Origin: UBA6059 sp040219045
GTDB taxonomy: Bacteria; Bacteroidota; Bacteroidia; Cytophagales; Cyclobacteriaceae
DNA length: 64,000 nt
Assembly (NCBI GenBank): GCA_965229505.1
Contig: OZ245881.1
Coordinates: 2,604,001 to 2,668,000, forward strand
Direction of reading: 5' to 3'
A program made the translations under genes and the position numbers. The notes beneath the pieces were generated by a model. The model saw only the letters and a program-made list of their open reading frames with translations. It was not told where the DNA came from and made no database searches. This document shows, piece after piece, positions 24,730-34,518 of this stretch (position 1 is its first letter; each line of letters starts with the position of its first letter).

Positions 24730-25767
24730 TCACTTATACAAGTTAGGCCTCCTAAAGACCATCATCAGGCTCAGTTTAACGAGATCACCCATATTCCGAC
24801 ATTTCAGAAAATCTTTGTCGTCATAGAAGCGATAAAGATCATCTTTAAGGCTATCGATGTACTCCGGACGAGAGATTGTATCCACGCACATGGCTTCCAT
24901 CAGATCTTTGATTTTATGCCGCGCCGAGCTCATACGATTGGCGATGAGGGATCGCTCCTCCCGCTGATACTGACGGACTGTCGCGGGGGTCATGTGTCGT
25001 AAGCCGAGCTCAATCAGCGGATTGTTTTGCTTAAAATATTGCGGTAGGTAAATCGCCCTGCGCCCCTCATAGGACTGCTGGTCAAAATCTATGGCCCTGA
25101 TCCGATAGGAAACTTCCTCAAAATCAGGAGTCACATCCACCACAAAATTGCTGGAGTGCATATCCCCAAGCAGCCGTACAAAGCAGCGCTCATTAAACTT
25201 GACAAACTCTTTGGCCAGCCGGATCTCATTGAGGGTTTTATCCTTGAGGTGATATTTGATGAACTGATCACCCGGTATCCCAATAATATGCTCTTCGATC
25301 AAGGTGTCCTCATGGACAATGTAGTTCATTCTATTGGGCGAGAGCAGGTGCTCCAGCTCCAGACCATAGAGCCTCGACGCGTCGGCATTCTTGATGTAGA
25401 AGTAGTCGAAGTTGTCGTTGATATTATTGACTATTCGGATACGAAAGGGCTGTGTATTACCATAAACGCACAGGTCGATGCGGTCGATATAGAGGTGCTG
25501 CATGACATCCATATCACCACTGGCTTTGATGATCGAGTAGATTTTCTTCAGAGAGTGATGGATCTGGGCCATATCATCCTGAGAGTAAAACACCGTCTCC
25601 CAGAGAGTATCGCTTCCTGTCTTGTCGTAGAGCGGTATAGAGTTTTCATACCTCAGCAGGTCCTCATAATGGATGGGCACATCGATCACGCGCTCATACC
25701 GCTTGAGATACGCGCGGAGAGTCTTAGAGATTTTGTAGGGTATCTTTTTTTTGCTGATGATGGCCAT
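24730..25767 (-). CDS. Kinase-fold protein of unknown substrate
   Basis: Protein of 345 residues, not a known named family by eye. LLGDMHSSNFVVDVTPDFEE near residue 205 and YRIRAIDFDQQSYEGRR near residue 227 match the catalytic loop (H-x-x-N with an Asp) and the metal-binding DFG/DFD motif of aminoglycoside-phosphotransferase and lipopolysaccharide-kinase-like proteins. The N-terminal half has RIRIVNNINDNFDYFYIKNA followed by DASRLYGLELEHL, plausible as the N-lobe. It lies with a MurG-like glycosyltransferase and an LpxH-like phosphoesterase on the same strand, so an envelope glycolipid or sugar substrate is a reasonable guess. The kinase call is inference from two motifs. Confidence 0.6.
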   Translation of the reverse strand: MAIISKKKIPYKISKTLRAYLKRYERVIDVPIHYEDLLRYENSIPLYDKTGSDTLWETVFYSQDDMAQIHHSLKKIYSIIKASGDMDVMQHLYIDRIDLCVYGNTQPFRIRIVNNINDNFDYFYIKNADASRLYGLELEHLLSPNRMNYIVHEDTLIEEHIIGIPGDQFIKYHLKDKTLNEIRLAKEFVKFNERCFVRLLGDMHSSNFVVDVTPDFEEVSYRIRAIDFDQQSYEGRRAIYLPQYFKQNNPLIELGLRHMTPATVRQYQREERSLIANRMSSARHKIKDLMEAMCVDTISRPEYIDSLKDDLYRFYDDKDFLKCRNMGDLVKLSLMMVFRRPNLYK

Positions 25768-25855
25768 GACCTTCGCTATGTACCATCAATTTATAGAATG
25801 GTGCTGAGATTATTCTCTTTTTACCCTACCGGGAATCGCTACCAGCTATTTGTGC

Positions 25856-26956
25856 TTAGGTCGACGATCCCCTGAGCGACCGAAGTGATGCAAGTATCAT
25901 GTCCTTCGACTGGTCTGCCCATTGCCGGAATTGTGCGGACTGATCCTGATGATCAGGCAGGTAGCTCATCAGTATATCCAGGTCAAATGAGTCATGTGAA
26001 GTCCCAGCACCAGAGTCAATCGCATCTATGGCATTGCATGCCTGCTCAAAATGCCCTTCGACGGGCACCATCATGATGGGTTTGCCCAGGTACATCGCCT
26101 CACAGATCGATTCAAATCCGGCAGTGCTGACATAAGCCTTGCTGCCAGCCATCTTTTCAAGAAACTTCACATCATTTATCTGATGAAAAGTCAGGTGCTT
26201 ATCAATGACTGTCTCCTCCGGGGCTCCTTTTTTATCCCAGAAGAACTCCAGCGGCACCTGGGGATTCTTAGTATGCCAGGTCATAACTTCTTCACTGTAT
26301 CCATCATTGAGCAGGTAGCCATGGATATAATCACCATTCTTCGGCGATAGCGTTTTCAGCTCTTGCCGAAGTAGTGGAGGCACGATGGTCAGCCCTTTAT
26401 ATTCCCGATAGGGTCTAAAGGATAGCGCGAGCTTCATCCTGGCCCTATATCCGGTGATCCAGTTGAGCATGCGAAAGGTGAAGGTGTCGAACCTCCGATT
26501 GGGCACAAACTTGAAGTCAGGATGCTCTGCCAGGAACTGATGAGCGACCCCTACCCAAGGGATACTGGGACGGTATCGCATGCAGTAGAGCCCACCGAAC
26601 ATATCGTAGAAATTGATCACTACGTCTGGTTGATAGTACTTAATAACTTGATGAATTCTGCCCAGCTCGTTGAGGTAGATGCCTGCTTTTAGCAGATTTT
26701 GTAGGATGGTAGGTCCAAGTCGGATTGACTTGTTGTGCTTGTCTGATACAAAGTTCGGACTCTGGAGCAACGTGATGGGACTTTTGATCTTAGAAGTAAA
26801 GTAGGCCGGAATCTCTCGGCGGCTACTGCTCCCAACAAAGACATGACCTACCTCATGACCATCCTCGACTAACATCTGATGTAGCGCCAGCGCCTGGGTC
26901 ATATGTCCACGACCCTCGCCCTGAACGAGAAATACGAATCGCATGGGAGTACTCAT
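25856..26956 (-). CDS. MurG-like glycosyltransferase
   Basis: GT-B glycosyltransferase of 366 residues. RFVFLVQGEGRGHMTQALAL at the N-terminus is the glycine-rich acceptor loop with the characteristic GRGH. DVVINFYDMFGGLYCMRY and PWVGVAHQFLAEHPDF follow. The donor domain reads KAYVSTAGFESICEAMYLGK and IMMVPVEGHFEQACNAIDAI near residue 300, as in MurG/UDP-glycosyltransferase-like proteins. An ATG at 26944 (MRFVFL) is an alternative start. It is 4 bp from the LpxH-like gene upstream, which indicates a shared operon. Confidence 0.84.
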   Translation of the reverse strand: MSTPMRFVFLVQGEGRGHMTQALALHQMLVEDGHEVGHVFVGSSSRREIPAYFTSKIKSPITLLQSPNFVSDKHNKSIRLGPTILQNLLKAGIYLNELGRIHQVIKYYQPDVVINFYDMFGGLYCMRYRPSIPWVGVAHQFLAEHPDFKFVPNRRFDTFTFRMLNWITGYRARMKLALSFRPYREYKGLTIVPPLLRQELKTLSPKNGDYIHGYLLNDGYSEEVMTWHTKNPQVPLEFFWDKKGAPEETVIDKHLTFHQINDVKFLEKMAGSKAYVSTAGFESICEAMYLGKPIMMVPVEGHFEQACNAIDAIDSGAGTSHDSFDLDILMSYLPDHQDQSAQFRQWADQSKDMILASLRSLRGSST

Positions 26957-26960
26957 TGGC

Positions 26961-27812
26961 TTATGCCTCTTTGCTATATCTCTGGGTCAAGATATGCAAA
27001 GGTATCGGTTCGTCCTCATCGTCATCTTCATCATCAAGATGATAGTGACTATCATTGATGGATTTGAGATAGGAGTTGGATTGAGCGTAGTGGCTGATCT
27101 GCCAATGCCCGTTGAGGTCTTCAGTGAGCGCACTCAGACTCTCTACCCAGTCACCCGAGTTGAAATACTGCGTATTGTTGATGGTCTTCATGGCTGGCTG
27201 ATGGATGTGGCCGCAGATGATGCCATCATAGCCTTTGGCTCTGGCCAGGTCTGAGAGTTGCTCTTCAAAATCATCGACGAAGCTTACAGCGGCCTTCACT
27301 TTGGACTTAATGTTTTGCGATAGCGAGTAGTAGGGCAGGCCCTTTTTCATTCTGCGCTGATTGTATTGGTAGTTAAGCCAGAGCAGGAAGGTATAGCCCA
27401 CATCGCCAAGTTTAGCGATCCAGGTTAGGTTGGAGGTAATAGAGTCGAAAACATCCCCATGGACGATATAGTAGCGTTTGCCGTGCGACTCGTACGTCAT
27501 CTCGCGCCTGATTTTTATTTTTCCCAGGTCGAGTGGCATCACCTGATCCAGGAAGTCATCGTGATTGCCTCTGAGATAGGTGACCTCAGTGCCATCCTCT
27601 TCCATCATTTTGATGACCCGCTTGAAGAATTTTGTATGCTTCTTCTTCCATTTGCCCGATTTCCTTAGACGCCAGCCATCTATGATATCGCCGTTGAGGA
27701 TGAGGTTATCACATTTATATTGCTTGAGAAAGTTGGTGACCTCTTTTGCCTTAGACCCTTTAGTGCCCAAGTGAAGATCTGAGATCACGATTGTCTTGAG
27801 ATGCTCTTTCAC
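26961..27812 (-). CDS. LpxH-like metallophosphoesterase
   Basis: Calcineurin-like phosphoesterase of 283 residues. The metal-binding motifs appear in order: VISDLHLGTKGSKA at the N-terminus, LILNGDIIDGWRL near residue 37, YLRGNHDDFLDQV near residue 78, YYIVHGDVFDS near residue 113 and IICGHIHQPA near residue 198. This set and length match UDP-2,3-diacylglucosamine diphosphatase-like proteins of lipid A synthesis. Whether this one is the true LpxH or a paralogue acting on another nucleotide-lipid cannot be decided here. The C-terminus is strongly acidic (HLDDEDDDEDEPI). Confidence 0.82.
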   Translation of the reverse strand: MKEHLKTIVISDLHLGTKGSKAKEVTNFLKQYKCDNLILNGDIIDGWRLRKSGKWKKKHTKFFKRVIKMMEEDGTEVTYLRGNHDDFLDQVMPLDLGKIKIRREMTYESHGKRYYIVHGDVFDSITSNLTWIAKLGDVGYTFLLWLNYQYNQRRMKKGLPYYSLSQNIKSKVKAAVSFVDDFEEQLSDLARAKGYDGIICGHIHQPAMKTINNTQYFNSGDWVESLSALTEDLNGHWQISHYAQSNSYLKSINDSHYHLDDEDDDEDEPIPLHILTQRYSKEA

Positions 27813-27938
27813 TTTGTTCTGGTTTGAACAAAGGTGCGCAACATATGTTTCTTCGTGGTTATTCCAGCATTAAGTGTCCAGTACATTTTTCATGACAGTA
27901 CCTACCGGAATTTACATTGAATTAACACTTGGGCCTGA

Positions 27939-29312
27939 TTAGGCACTGAAACGAAGCGTAAATTCAGTGCCCTCATTCATAATCGAATTAACAGAAATGG
28001 AGCCTTTGTGCTTCCTCATGATCTGCTTACTCAAACTTAGTCCTATACCTGAGCCTCCTTTTTTCGTAGTGAAGAATGGAATAAAGATTTTCTTCAGTGC
28101 CTCTTCCTCAATTCCCGGGCCATTGTCCTCTATTTTGATCATCACACCACCCCCGTCAATCTGCTTTGCCAGGACGGTCAGCTTGCGATCCTTTCCTTCT
28201 ATATCATCTTCCGCTAGCGCCTGTATGGCATTCTTAATGAGATTGATCAGCACCTGTTCTATCTGCTCCTTGTCGACGTTGATCTTTAAATCCTCCGGCT
28301 CTACCCTGAAGTCAAGAGCTATCGACTCTTTCTCCATCTCGAATTTGAGCAGGAGTAAATTCTGACGTAGCATATCATGCACGGAGACCTCAGCGATATT
28401 TGGAATCGGTATTCTGGTAAGGTTTCTAAAGTCACTTACAAACTTGATCAGCCCCTCACTTCTGCGATGGATGGTTTTGACTGCCAGGTGGATATCTTCA
28501 ACCTCTTCGTTGGTGATATGATTGATATTCTGATCATTGTTGAGCTGAATCTCGAGCTCGTCTTCTACAGTTGCCGCCAGCGAAGAGATGGGCGTTACGG
28601 AGTTCATGATCTCGTGAGTCAGTACCCTAATAAGGTTTTGCCACGCCTCCATTTCTTTCTCTTCCAGCTCACTCTGGATGTTTTGGATAGAGATGAGCTT
28701 AAACTCCTTGTCGCGCAGGGTCAGTTCTATGGCGTAGATAGCAAGTTGTACCTCATCTCCTTGTTTAGAGATTTTGACCAAGTCACGCCCCCCGGTCTTG
28801 AGCATATTGAAGCTATCGACCAGCTGAGGGCTTACTGTTCCCAGCTGCTTAATGTTTTTGACCTGGGTGATGTTGAGCAAGTTCCGCGCAGCACTATTGA
28901 TGATCTGAATTTCACCTTGACGATCAAAGGTGATAATGCCTATGCCGACATGCTGTACAATAGTTTTGAGGTAGTGGTACTGTGCCTCCTTTTCGGCTCG
29001 TATTTCACGAAACTTCTTAATTACATTATTGAATTCCTCATAGATAGCATCTGCGGGAGTGCCGGTAGCATGGGTAGTGTAGGTATGAGAGAAGTCATCA
29101 TACTTAATGGAATTAAGGAATCCCTTCAATTCTGTATTCGTCTTATCTAAAAATTTGAAAAGCGAGTGCACTTCAAATCCTATCAGTACAAAAACCAGGA
29201 ACTTGGTCAAATCATAGGACTCATTATAGACCAAATGGGTAAATAGAAAGATGGTGGCCACCAGGACGGCCACCCTAAAGATTAAGTTGTTCCTAAAATT
29301 ATTAAAGCCCAT
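27939..29312 (-). CDS. Sensor histidine kinase, NtrY/AtoS-like
   Basis: Membrane histidine kinase of 457 residues. Two N-terminal hydrophobic segments (FRVAVLVATIFLFTHLVY and FLVFVLIGFEVHSL) are separated by a very short loop. A PAS-like domain lies around residues 105-200 (HVGIGIITFDRQGEIQIINS). The H-box is VLTHEIMNSVTPISSL with His233 as the phosphorylation site. The ATPase domain has LINLIKNAIQAL, IKIEDNGPGI and KGGSGIGLSLSKQI. It overlaps the response-regulator gene by 11 bp and surely phosphorylates it. The signal is unknown. Confidence 0.94.
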   Translation of the reverse strand: MGFNNFRNNLIFRVAVLVATIFLFTHLVYNESYDLTKFLVFVLIGFEVHSLFKFLDKTNTELKGFLNSIKYDDFSHTYTTHATGTPADAIYEEFNNVIKKFREIRAEKEAQYHYLKTIVQHVGIGIITFDRQGEIQIINSAARNLLNITQVKNIKQLGTVSPQLVDSFNMLKTGGRDLVKISKQGDEVQLAIYAIELTLRDKEFKLISIQNIQSELEEKEMEAWQNLIRVLTHEIMNSVTPISSLAATVEDELEIQLNNDQNINHITNEEVEDIHLAVKTIHRRSEGLIKFVSDFRNLTRIPIPNIAEVSVHDMLRQNLLLLKFEMEKESIALDFRVEPEDLKINVDKEQIEQVLINLIKNAIQALAEDDIEGKDRKLTVLAKQIDGGGVMIKIEDNGPGIEEEALKKIFIPFFTTKKGGSGIGLSLSKQIMRKHKGSISVNSIMNEGTEFTLRFSA

Positions 29313-30684
29313 GTTTTTCTAATCGGCGATACAGCGAAGCTCTCGTCAAGCCAAGGTCTTTCGCGGCTTTGGAAATATTTCCATTGTGTTTGTTAATAGC
29401 TTTTTGGATGACCGTCTTTTCGACATCTTCCAGGTTGAAACTATCAAGCGATTGCTCTGATCCACCTTCAGACTTTTGCTGCAGGAAAAAGAAATCATCA
29501 GGATCGAGCTGATTGTCCTCACTCATGATCACCGCTCGCTCAATGGCGTGCTGCAGCTCTCTGATATTGCCTGGCCAGTGGTACTTCTGTAGCTTCTTAG
29601 CAGCGCTCGCAGATAGTTTTTTGACTGGCTTCCTATATTTATTGCAATAGGTCTGGATAAAATGCTCAGCTAGCAGGTCTACATCCTCCTCCCGATCCCG
29701 AAGTGGAGGAAGGTGAATTTCTACAGTATTGATTCTGTAAAGTAGATCTTGCCTGAAAGTACTTTCCTCAACCATATCATAGATGGGCATATTCGTTGCA
29801 CAGATGAGTCGAATATCTATGGGTATAGGTTGGTTGGCACCAATGCGCGTCACCTCCCTCTTTTGAATAGCCGTCAGCAACTTAGACTGCAATGGCATAT
29901 TGAGGTTACCAATCTCATCCAGAAATAGCGACCCCTGATTTGCGACTTCAAAACGACCCGCACGGTCATCCTTAGCATCAGTGAAAGATCCCTTCTTATG
30001 ACCAAAGAGTTCACTTTCAAAGAGTGACTCGGTGATAGCACCCATGTCTACAGTCACGAATACATTGTCTTTTCTCAATGAGCGCTGATGTATAGCCCTG
30101 GCTATGAGCTCTTTGCCAGTGCCATTCTCGCCCAGGATTAGCACATTTGCATCAGTGCCTGCAACTTTATCTATTAGGTTGAAGACCCTTTTGATAGCAG
30201 GGCTATCGCCAATGATATCTTTAAACGGCTGATTGATTTCCTGCTCCAGCTGCTTCTTCGCTTGCTTCAATTTGTCTACTTCATTGTAGGACCGCTTGAG
30301 TTTGATGGCACTTGACAGTGTGCCAATCAATTTCTCGTTCTGCCATGGCTTAAGTACAAAATCAGTTGCACCTTCCTTCAAAGCGCGTACGGCCATTTCC
30401 ACATCTCCGAACGCAGTGATCAGTATGACTACTGCTTGAGGGTCTTTTTCGAGAATTTGCTCCAACCAATAAAACCCTTCTTTGCCACTCGTGATGTCCT
30501 TGCTAAAATTCATATCCAGCAGGATGAGATCATACGTGTCGTTATTCAGGAGGAATGGTATTTTCTTTGGGTTCTTCTCGATTAGCACACTTTGCGCGTG
30601 TTTTTTGAGAAGCATCTTCGCAGCTAATAGTACATCTTCGTCATCGTCGATGATCAATATTTTTCCAAGTTCTTTTTCGTCCAC
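29302..30684 (-). CDS. Sigma-54-dependent response regulator, NtrC/AtoC type
   Basis: Transcriptional activator of 460 residues. The receiver domain has KILIIDDDEDVLLAAKMLLK and YDLILLDMNFSKD with the phospho-acceptor aspartate near residue 57. The AAA+ domain has Walker A LILGENGTGKELIARAIH, the sigma-54 contact loop GSFTDA (consensus GAFTGA), and GSLFLDEIGNL. The C-terminal Fis-type helix-turn-helix is GNISKAAKDLGLTRASLYRR. It pairs with the histidine kinase downstream. Likely targets include the adaptor/ABC operon at 36737, whose upstream region has a sigma-54 promoter. Confidence 0.95.
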   Translation of the reverse strand: MDEKELGKILIIDDDEDVLLAAKMLLKKHAQSVLIEKNPKKIPFLLNNDTYDLILLDMNFSKDITSGKEGFYWLEQILEKDPQAVVILITAFGDVEMAVRALKEGATDFVLKPWQNEKLIGTLSSAIKLKRSYNEVDKLKQAKKQLEQEINQPFKDIIGDSPAIKRVFNLIDKVAGTDANVLILGENGTGKELIARAIHQRSLRKDNVFVTVDMGAITESLFESELFGHKKGSFTDAKDDRAGRFEVANQGSLFLDEIGNLNMPLQSKLLTAIQKREVTRIGANQPIPIDIRLICATNMPIYDMVEESTFRQDLLYRINTVEIHLPPLRDREEDVDLLAEHFIQTYCNKYRKPVKKLSASAAKKLQKYHWPGNIRELQHAIERAVIMSEDNQLDPDDFFFLQQKSEGGSEQSLDSFNLEDVEKTVIQKAINKHNGNISKAAKDLGLTRASLYRRLEKHGL

Positions 30685-30973
30685 TTCTAATAGAGTTTAA
30701 GCGTGTTTAACATCAGGGGTCATTTATTATGCCATTTTAATAATAATGGCCATAAGGCCGCTATGGCCTAATGGAATCTGAATTTAGAATAAAATGTTCA
30801 TAATCGTACAATATGTGTGTCTCAATTGTGGACAGGTGATTTTGGGTGAGGTCAACAATTGTATGATGGATTGGTTATTAGACTTTAACTTGTACACTAT
30901 CACTTAAAAGCAGTGGCATCACCAAACATTTTTTACTTGCTATCGTTCCCGATAGTATTACTATCACGAAAAT
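30685..30973. other. Divergent intergenic region with dyads
   Basis: Between the response regulator (minus) and the ABC secretion gene (plus). It holds GGCCATA-N7-TATGGCC at 30748-30768 and a shorter TATCG/CGATA dyad near 30940-30955. I did not see a sigma-54 promoter here. The dyads could bind the response regulator or another factor. Confidence 0.4.
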
Positions 30974-33163
30974 ATGAATCAGGCTGATATCAAGTGGGTA
31001 ATCTCTGAGCTCTCTGAGCGGATGGGGCATGATTATAATGAGACAGAACTCCGCAAAGTCGACTTGAATCCCCAGGAATATGGCGAGGATGACTTCCGTG
31101 AGTTCGTTCATCATCTAAATGAGTTTGCCAACAGGGTGAAAATAGTTTTTCTCGAGCACTCAGTAGACAAAGACACCCTACCGGAATTCTTAGAAACTAT
31201 TGGTTTTCCGATCCTGGCATTTGCGAGAAATAAGTCTGAGAATATAGACCCTGTCATATTGTATTCAAAGGCTGGCAAAGCTTATGGAGATTTGCATCAT
31301 GAAGACACTTTTGCGACTAAGACTTTTGACTTAAATGGTATCAACAACTTGCAGGTTAATGACAAAGGAGAGGTTATCTATCTTGCGGCATTTAGCTATG
31401 AAAGCCTTGTGAGTGAAGAGGAGGACGAGACAGGAGAGTATGCAGAACTATCGCCGGTGAGTCGCTTAGTAAGACTGCTGGCCAATGAGCGCAAGGACAT
31501 CCTTTATGTGTACATCTATGCTGTGATTATTGGATTAGTGAGTTTATCACTGCCATTGGGTATTCAGGCCATTGTCCAATTGGTCAGCTCGGGTATGCTT
31601 TTTAATACTGTCCTGTTCTTAATAGCATTTGTGCTCATAGGAATACTGGTGGCTGGTGGCTTGCAAATCATGCAAATATCCATCGTGGAGGTTATTCAAC
31701 GACGGGTATTTACAAAAGCAGCATTTGAATTTGCCTTTCGAGTGCCGAGGCTGAGAGTAGAATCCATACTCAACCAGCACGTCCCGGAACTAATGAATAG
31801 GTTTTTTGATGTATTGACCATACAAAAAGGGCTCCCAAAACTGCTGGTAGACCTATCTGGGGCGCTACTTCAAATACTATTTGGCCTTATTCTTCTGGCA
31901 TTCTATCACCCATTCTTCGTGTTTTTCGGACTTGGACTAGTTTCCGTGCTCGTACTCATCTTCTATTGGACAGGACCAAGTGGGTTGAGATCGTCGATCA
32001 TGGAGTCGAAGTATAAATACAAGGTGGTCTACTGGCTGGAAGAATTGGCAAGGACTGTCAATTCATTCAAGCTCGCGGGGAATACCCATCTACCGATGAA
32101 GAAGGCGGATGAAACAGTAAATAACTATCTGAAGAATAGAAGTATCCATTTTAGAATATTGATTTCTCAATTCTCCTACATTATACTTTTTAAGTTCTTT
32201 GTGACTGGTGGCATGCTCATCATCGGTAGTCTACTGGTAATAGACAGGCAGATTACACTTGGCATGTTCGTGGCATCTGAGATCATCATTATTTTGATTT
32301 TGGTCTCGGTGGAAAAGATCATCACCTACATGGATGTGATTTACGATCTTCTTACAGCCGTGGACAAGATTGGCCATGTTACTGACCTTCCATTAGAGCG
32401 TTATGGCGGAATCAGGATTGTTGATAAACTCAAGCAATACAGAGGTTTCGATATTCACATCAAAGGGCTTAAGTACAAATATCACGGACATGAAAAAGCT
32501 ACGATCAACGGTATAGATCTGGATATTAAGGCGGGTGAACGCATATGTGTTACAGGCTTTAATTCTTCTGGTAAGAGTACATTCCTTAACATAATGGCTG
32601 GTATATACAATGACTATGAAGGGATCGTAACGATGAACAATGTATCGCTGCGCGATTTTGATTTGGTCAGTCTTCGAAACAGCATAGCGAAGAATATTTC
32701 GACAGAGGATATTTTCGAAGGGACGATAATGGAAAACATTACGGTAGGAAAAGCCAATACTACTTACGCTGATGTAATGTGGGCGCTCGACAGTGTGGGA
32801 TTAAGTGACCAAATACACGCTCTACCCGATGGCCTCAACACTACTATGAATAGTGCAGGTAAGACTTTCTCGGGAAGCATGGTCAACAAATTAATTTTAG
32901 CAAGATGTTTAGCTCAAAAACCACAATTGCTTATCCTAAATGACTTCTTCCATAATTTCCAAAAAACCGAGAAACTCAGGTTGATTAAGTTTCTTACCGA
33001 TCCCAAGCATCCCTGGACGCTGATAGCATCTTCTGATGATCCGATTATTCTTTCTGCATGTGATAGAATAGCGCTGATGAAGGACGGCACCATAGCTGAA
33101 GTTGCAACGTTCAAGGAAATTCAAAAAAGTAAAATTTTTAACGAAATAGCCTACACCTCCTAG
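30974..33163 (+). CDS. Type I secretion-like ABC protein with degenerate ATPase motifs
   Basis: ABC transmembrane-ATPase fusion of 729 residues. Residues 1-165 form a cytoplasmic N-domain that lacks recognisable C39 peptidase motifs. Several membrane segments follow (IYAVIIGLVSLSLPLGIQAI, VLFLIAFVLIGILVAGGL). The nucleotide-binding domain starts near 490. Walker A is kept as GFNSSGKST (528-536), but the Q-loop glutamine is replaced by Ser, the LSGGQ signature reads FSGSM (632-636), Walker B reads LLILND instead of DE (652-657), and the switch histidine is Ser (about 687). It may bind but poorly hydrolyse ATP. The HlyD and TolC genes follow directly, so it is the inner-membrane part of a tripartite export system. 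Confidence 0.88.
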   Translation: MNQADIKWVISELSERMGHDYNETELRKVDLNPQEYGEDDFREFVHHLNEFANRVKIVFLEHSVDKDTLPEFLETIGFPILAFARNKSENIDPVILYSKAGKAYGDLHHEDTFATKTFDLNGINNLQVNDKGEVIYLAAFSYESLVSEEEDETGEYAELSPVSRLVRLLANERKDILYVYIYAVIIGLVSLSLPLGIQAIVQLVSSGMLFNTVLFLIAFVLIGILVAGGLQIMQISIVEVIQRRVFTKAAFEFAFRVPRLRVESILNQHVPELMNRFFDVLTIQKGLPKLLVDLSGALLQILFGLILLAFYHPFFVFFGLGLVSVLVLIFYWTGPSGLRSSIMESKYKYKVVYWLEELARTVNSFKLAGNTHLPMKKADETVNNYLKNRSIHFRILISQFSYIILFKFFVTGGMLIIGSLLVIDRQITLGMFVASEIIIILILVSVEKIITYMDVIYDLLTAVDKIGHVTDLPLERYGGIRIVDKLKQYRGFDIHIKGLKYKYHGHEKATINGIDLDIKAGERICVTGFNSSGKSTFLNIMAGIYNDYEGIVTMNNVSLRDFDLVSLRNSIAKNISTEDIFEGTIMENITVGKANTTYADVMWALDSVGLSDQIHALPDGLNTTMNSAGKTFSGSMVNKLILARCLAQKPQLLILNDFFHNFQKTEKLRLIKFLTDPKHPWTLIASSDDPIILSACDRIALMKDGTIAEVATFKEIQKSKIFNEIAYTS

Positions 33164-33165
33164 TC

Positions 33166-34518
33166 ATGTTGAATTTGTCGCACAATAGGATCAAGGGTAA
33201 AGTAGCGCTCGAGAATCTCTATTCCCTCAGAACGCTCAAGACACCACCATTTGCAAAATACCTGGCACGTTGGATTATGGGTCTCATGGGACTGGTCTTT
33301 TTAGGCCTGTTTATTCCATGGCAGCAGAATATTCATGGTTATGGCAAGGTGACCGCCTTTACACCGTCCAACAGGCCGCAGCGGGTTGAGACGGTGATAG
33401 GAGGTAGGATTGAGAGCTGGAAAGTAAGGGAAGGAGAGTACGTTATTGCAGGTGATACGATAGCTACCATTTCGGAAGTCAAAGAGAAATACTTTGATCC
33501 AGAGTTACTTGACCGGTTGATGGAGCAGATTGCTGCTAAGGAATCCAGCCTTGATGCGAAGAAGGCTAAGGCAATGGCGCTGGAACGACAAGTTGTCGCG
33601 CTCAAGGAAGGAATGAAGTTTAAGCTTCGTCAAACAGAAAATAAGGTTCTGCAAATGAATTTCAAGGTGACCAGTGACAGTACGGATTACCTGGCGGAAA
33701 TGGTCAATTTTGAAATAGCTGAGAAGCAATTTGATCGTCAGCAAAAGCTTTATGATCAAGGGCTAAAGTCACTTACAGAGCTGGAAGGACGTAGATTGAA
33801 GTTTCAGGAGGCACAGGCCAAGCTGATTTCGGTAGAGAATAAATACTTAGGTAGCAAAAACGAACGAGTTAATGCGATCATCGAACTCAGTACGCTGGAA
33901 GCCGAATTTTTGGATAAGATCAGTAAAGCGGAATCGGACCTTGGTGCCACTCGAGCCGATATATTTGAGACCACTGGAGAAATCTCGAAACTTCGAAATG
34001 AATATGCCAATATGCGTATCCGAAATGATCAATATCACATCCTCGCCCCTCAGGATGGATATATCGTGCAAGCCCAATTGGCCGGACTTGGAGAGACAAT
34101 CAAAGAAGGAGAGCCAATTGTGACCATTATGCCCGAGTCGCCTGACATTGCGGTCGAGATGTATGTGAAGGCGATGGATGTGCCTTTACTTAGCAAGGGG
34201 CGAAAGGTGCGAATAGAGTTTGATGGATGGCCGGCCTTACAATTTTCAGGATGGCCCAATGTGGCCGTGGGTACTTTCGGAGGCGTGATTAGTGTGATAG
34301 ACTATGTCAACAGCACCGGTGGTATGTTCAGAATACTCGTCACCCCAGACCCTGAAGAAGACCCATGGCCGACGCAATTGCGGCTTGGCTCGGGAGTAAA
34401 AGGATGGGCCATGTTGGACGAAGTGCCGGTCTGGTACGAAATCTGGCGACAGCTCAATGGATTCCCTCCAAGCCTTCAGCAAGAACCGCAACCTGAAACT
34501 AAAGTGGCCAAGAAGTAA
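33166..34518 (+). CDS. HlyD-family membrane fusion protein
   Basis: Periplasmic adaptor of 450 residues. One membrane segment (YLARWIMGLMGLVFLGLF) near residue 40 is followed by the lipoyl half-motif IGGRIESWKVREGEYVIAGD near residue 80. A long coiled-coil hairpin runs from about 120 to 290 (EAQAKLISVENKYLGSKNER). The second lipoyl half is YHILAPQDGYIVQAQLAGLG near residue 295. The beta-barrel follows. It is 2 bp after the ABC gene and shares one base with the TolC gene, so the three are one operon. It links the inner-membrane ABC protein to the outer-membrane channel. Confidence 0.9.
   Translation: MLNLSHNRIKGKVALENLYSLRTLKTPPFAKYLARWIMGLMGLVFLGLFIPWQQNIHGYGKVTAFTPSNRPQRVETVIGGRIESWKVREGEYVIAGDTIATISEVKEKYFDPELLDRLMEQIAAKESSLDAKKAKAMALERQVVALKEGMKFKLRQTENKVLQMNFKVTSDSTDYLAEMVNFEIAEKQFDRQQKLYDQGLKSLTELEGRRLKFQEAQAKLISVENKYLGSKNERVNAIIELSTLEAEFLDKISKAESDLGATRADIFETTGEISKLRNEYANMRIRNDQYHILAPQDGYIVQAQLAGLGETIKEGEPIVTIMPESPDIAVEMYVKAMDVPLLSKGRKVRIEFDGWPALQFSGWPNVAVGTFGGVISVIDYVNSTGGMFRILVTPDPEEDPWPTQLRLGSGVKGWAMLDEVPVWYEIWRQLNGFPPSLQQEPQPETKVAKK

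Noticed and set aside
25156..25875. 239-residue open frame on the plus strand opposite the kinase-like gene
   Set aside because: It lies antisense to a better supported gene, has no recognisable domain and reads as a shadow of the opposite strand.
28377..29150. 257-residue open frame on the plus strand opposite the histidine kinase gene
   Set aside because: Antisense to a histidine kinase with all motifs; the composition is that of a reverse-frame shadow.
30900..30935. TGGCATCACC before the secretion operon considered as a sigma-54 promoter
   Set aside because: No GC occurs at the correct distance from the GG.
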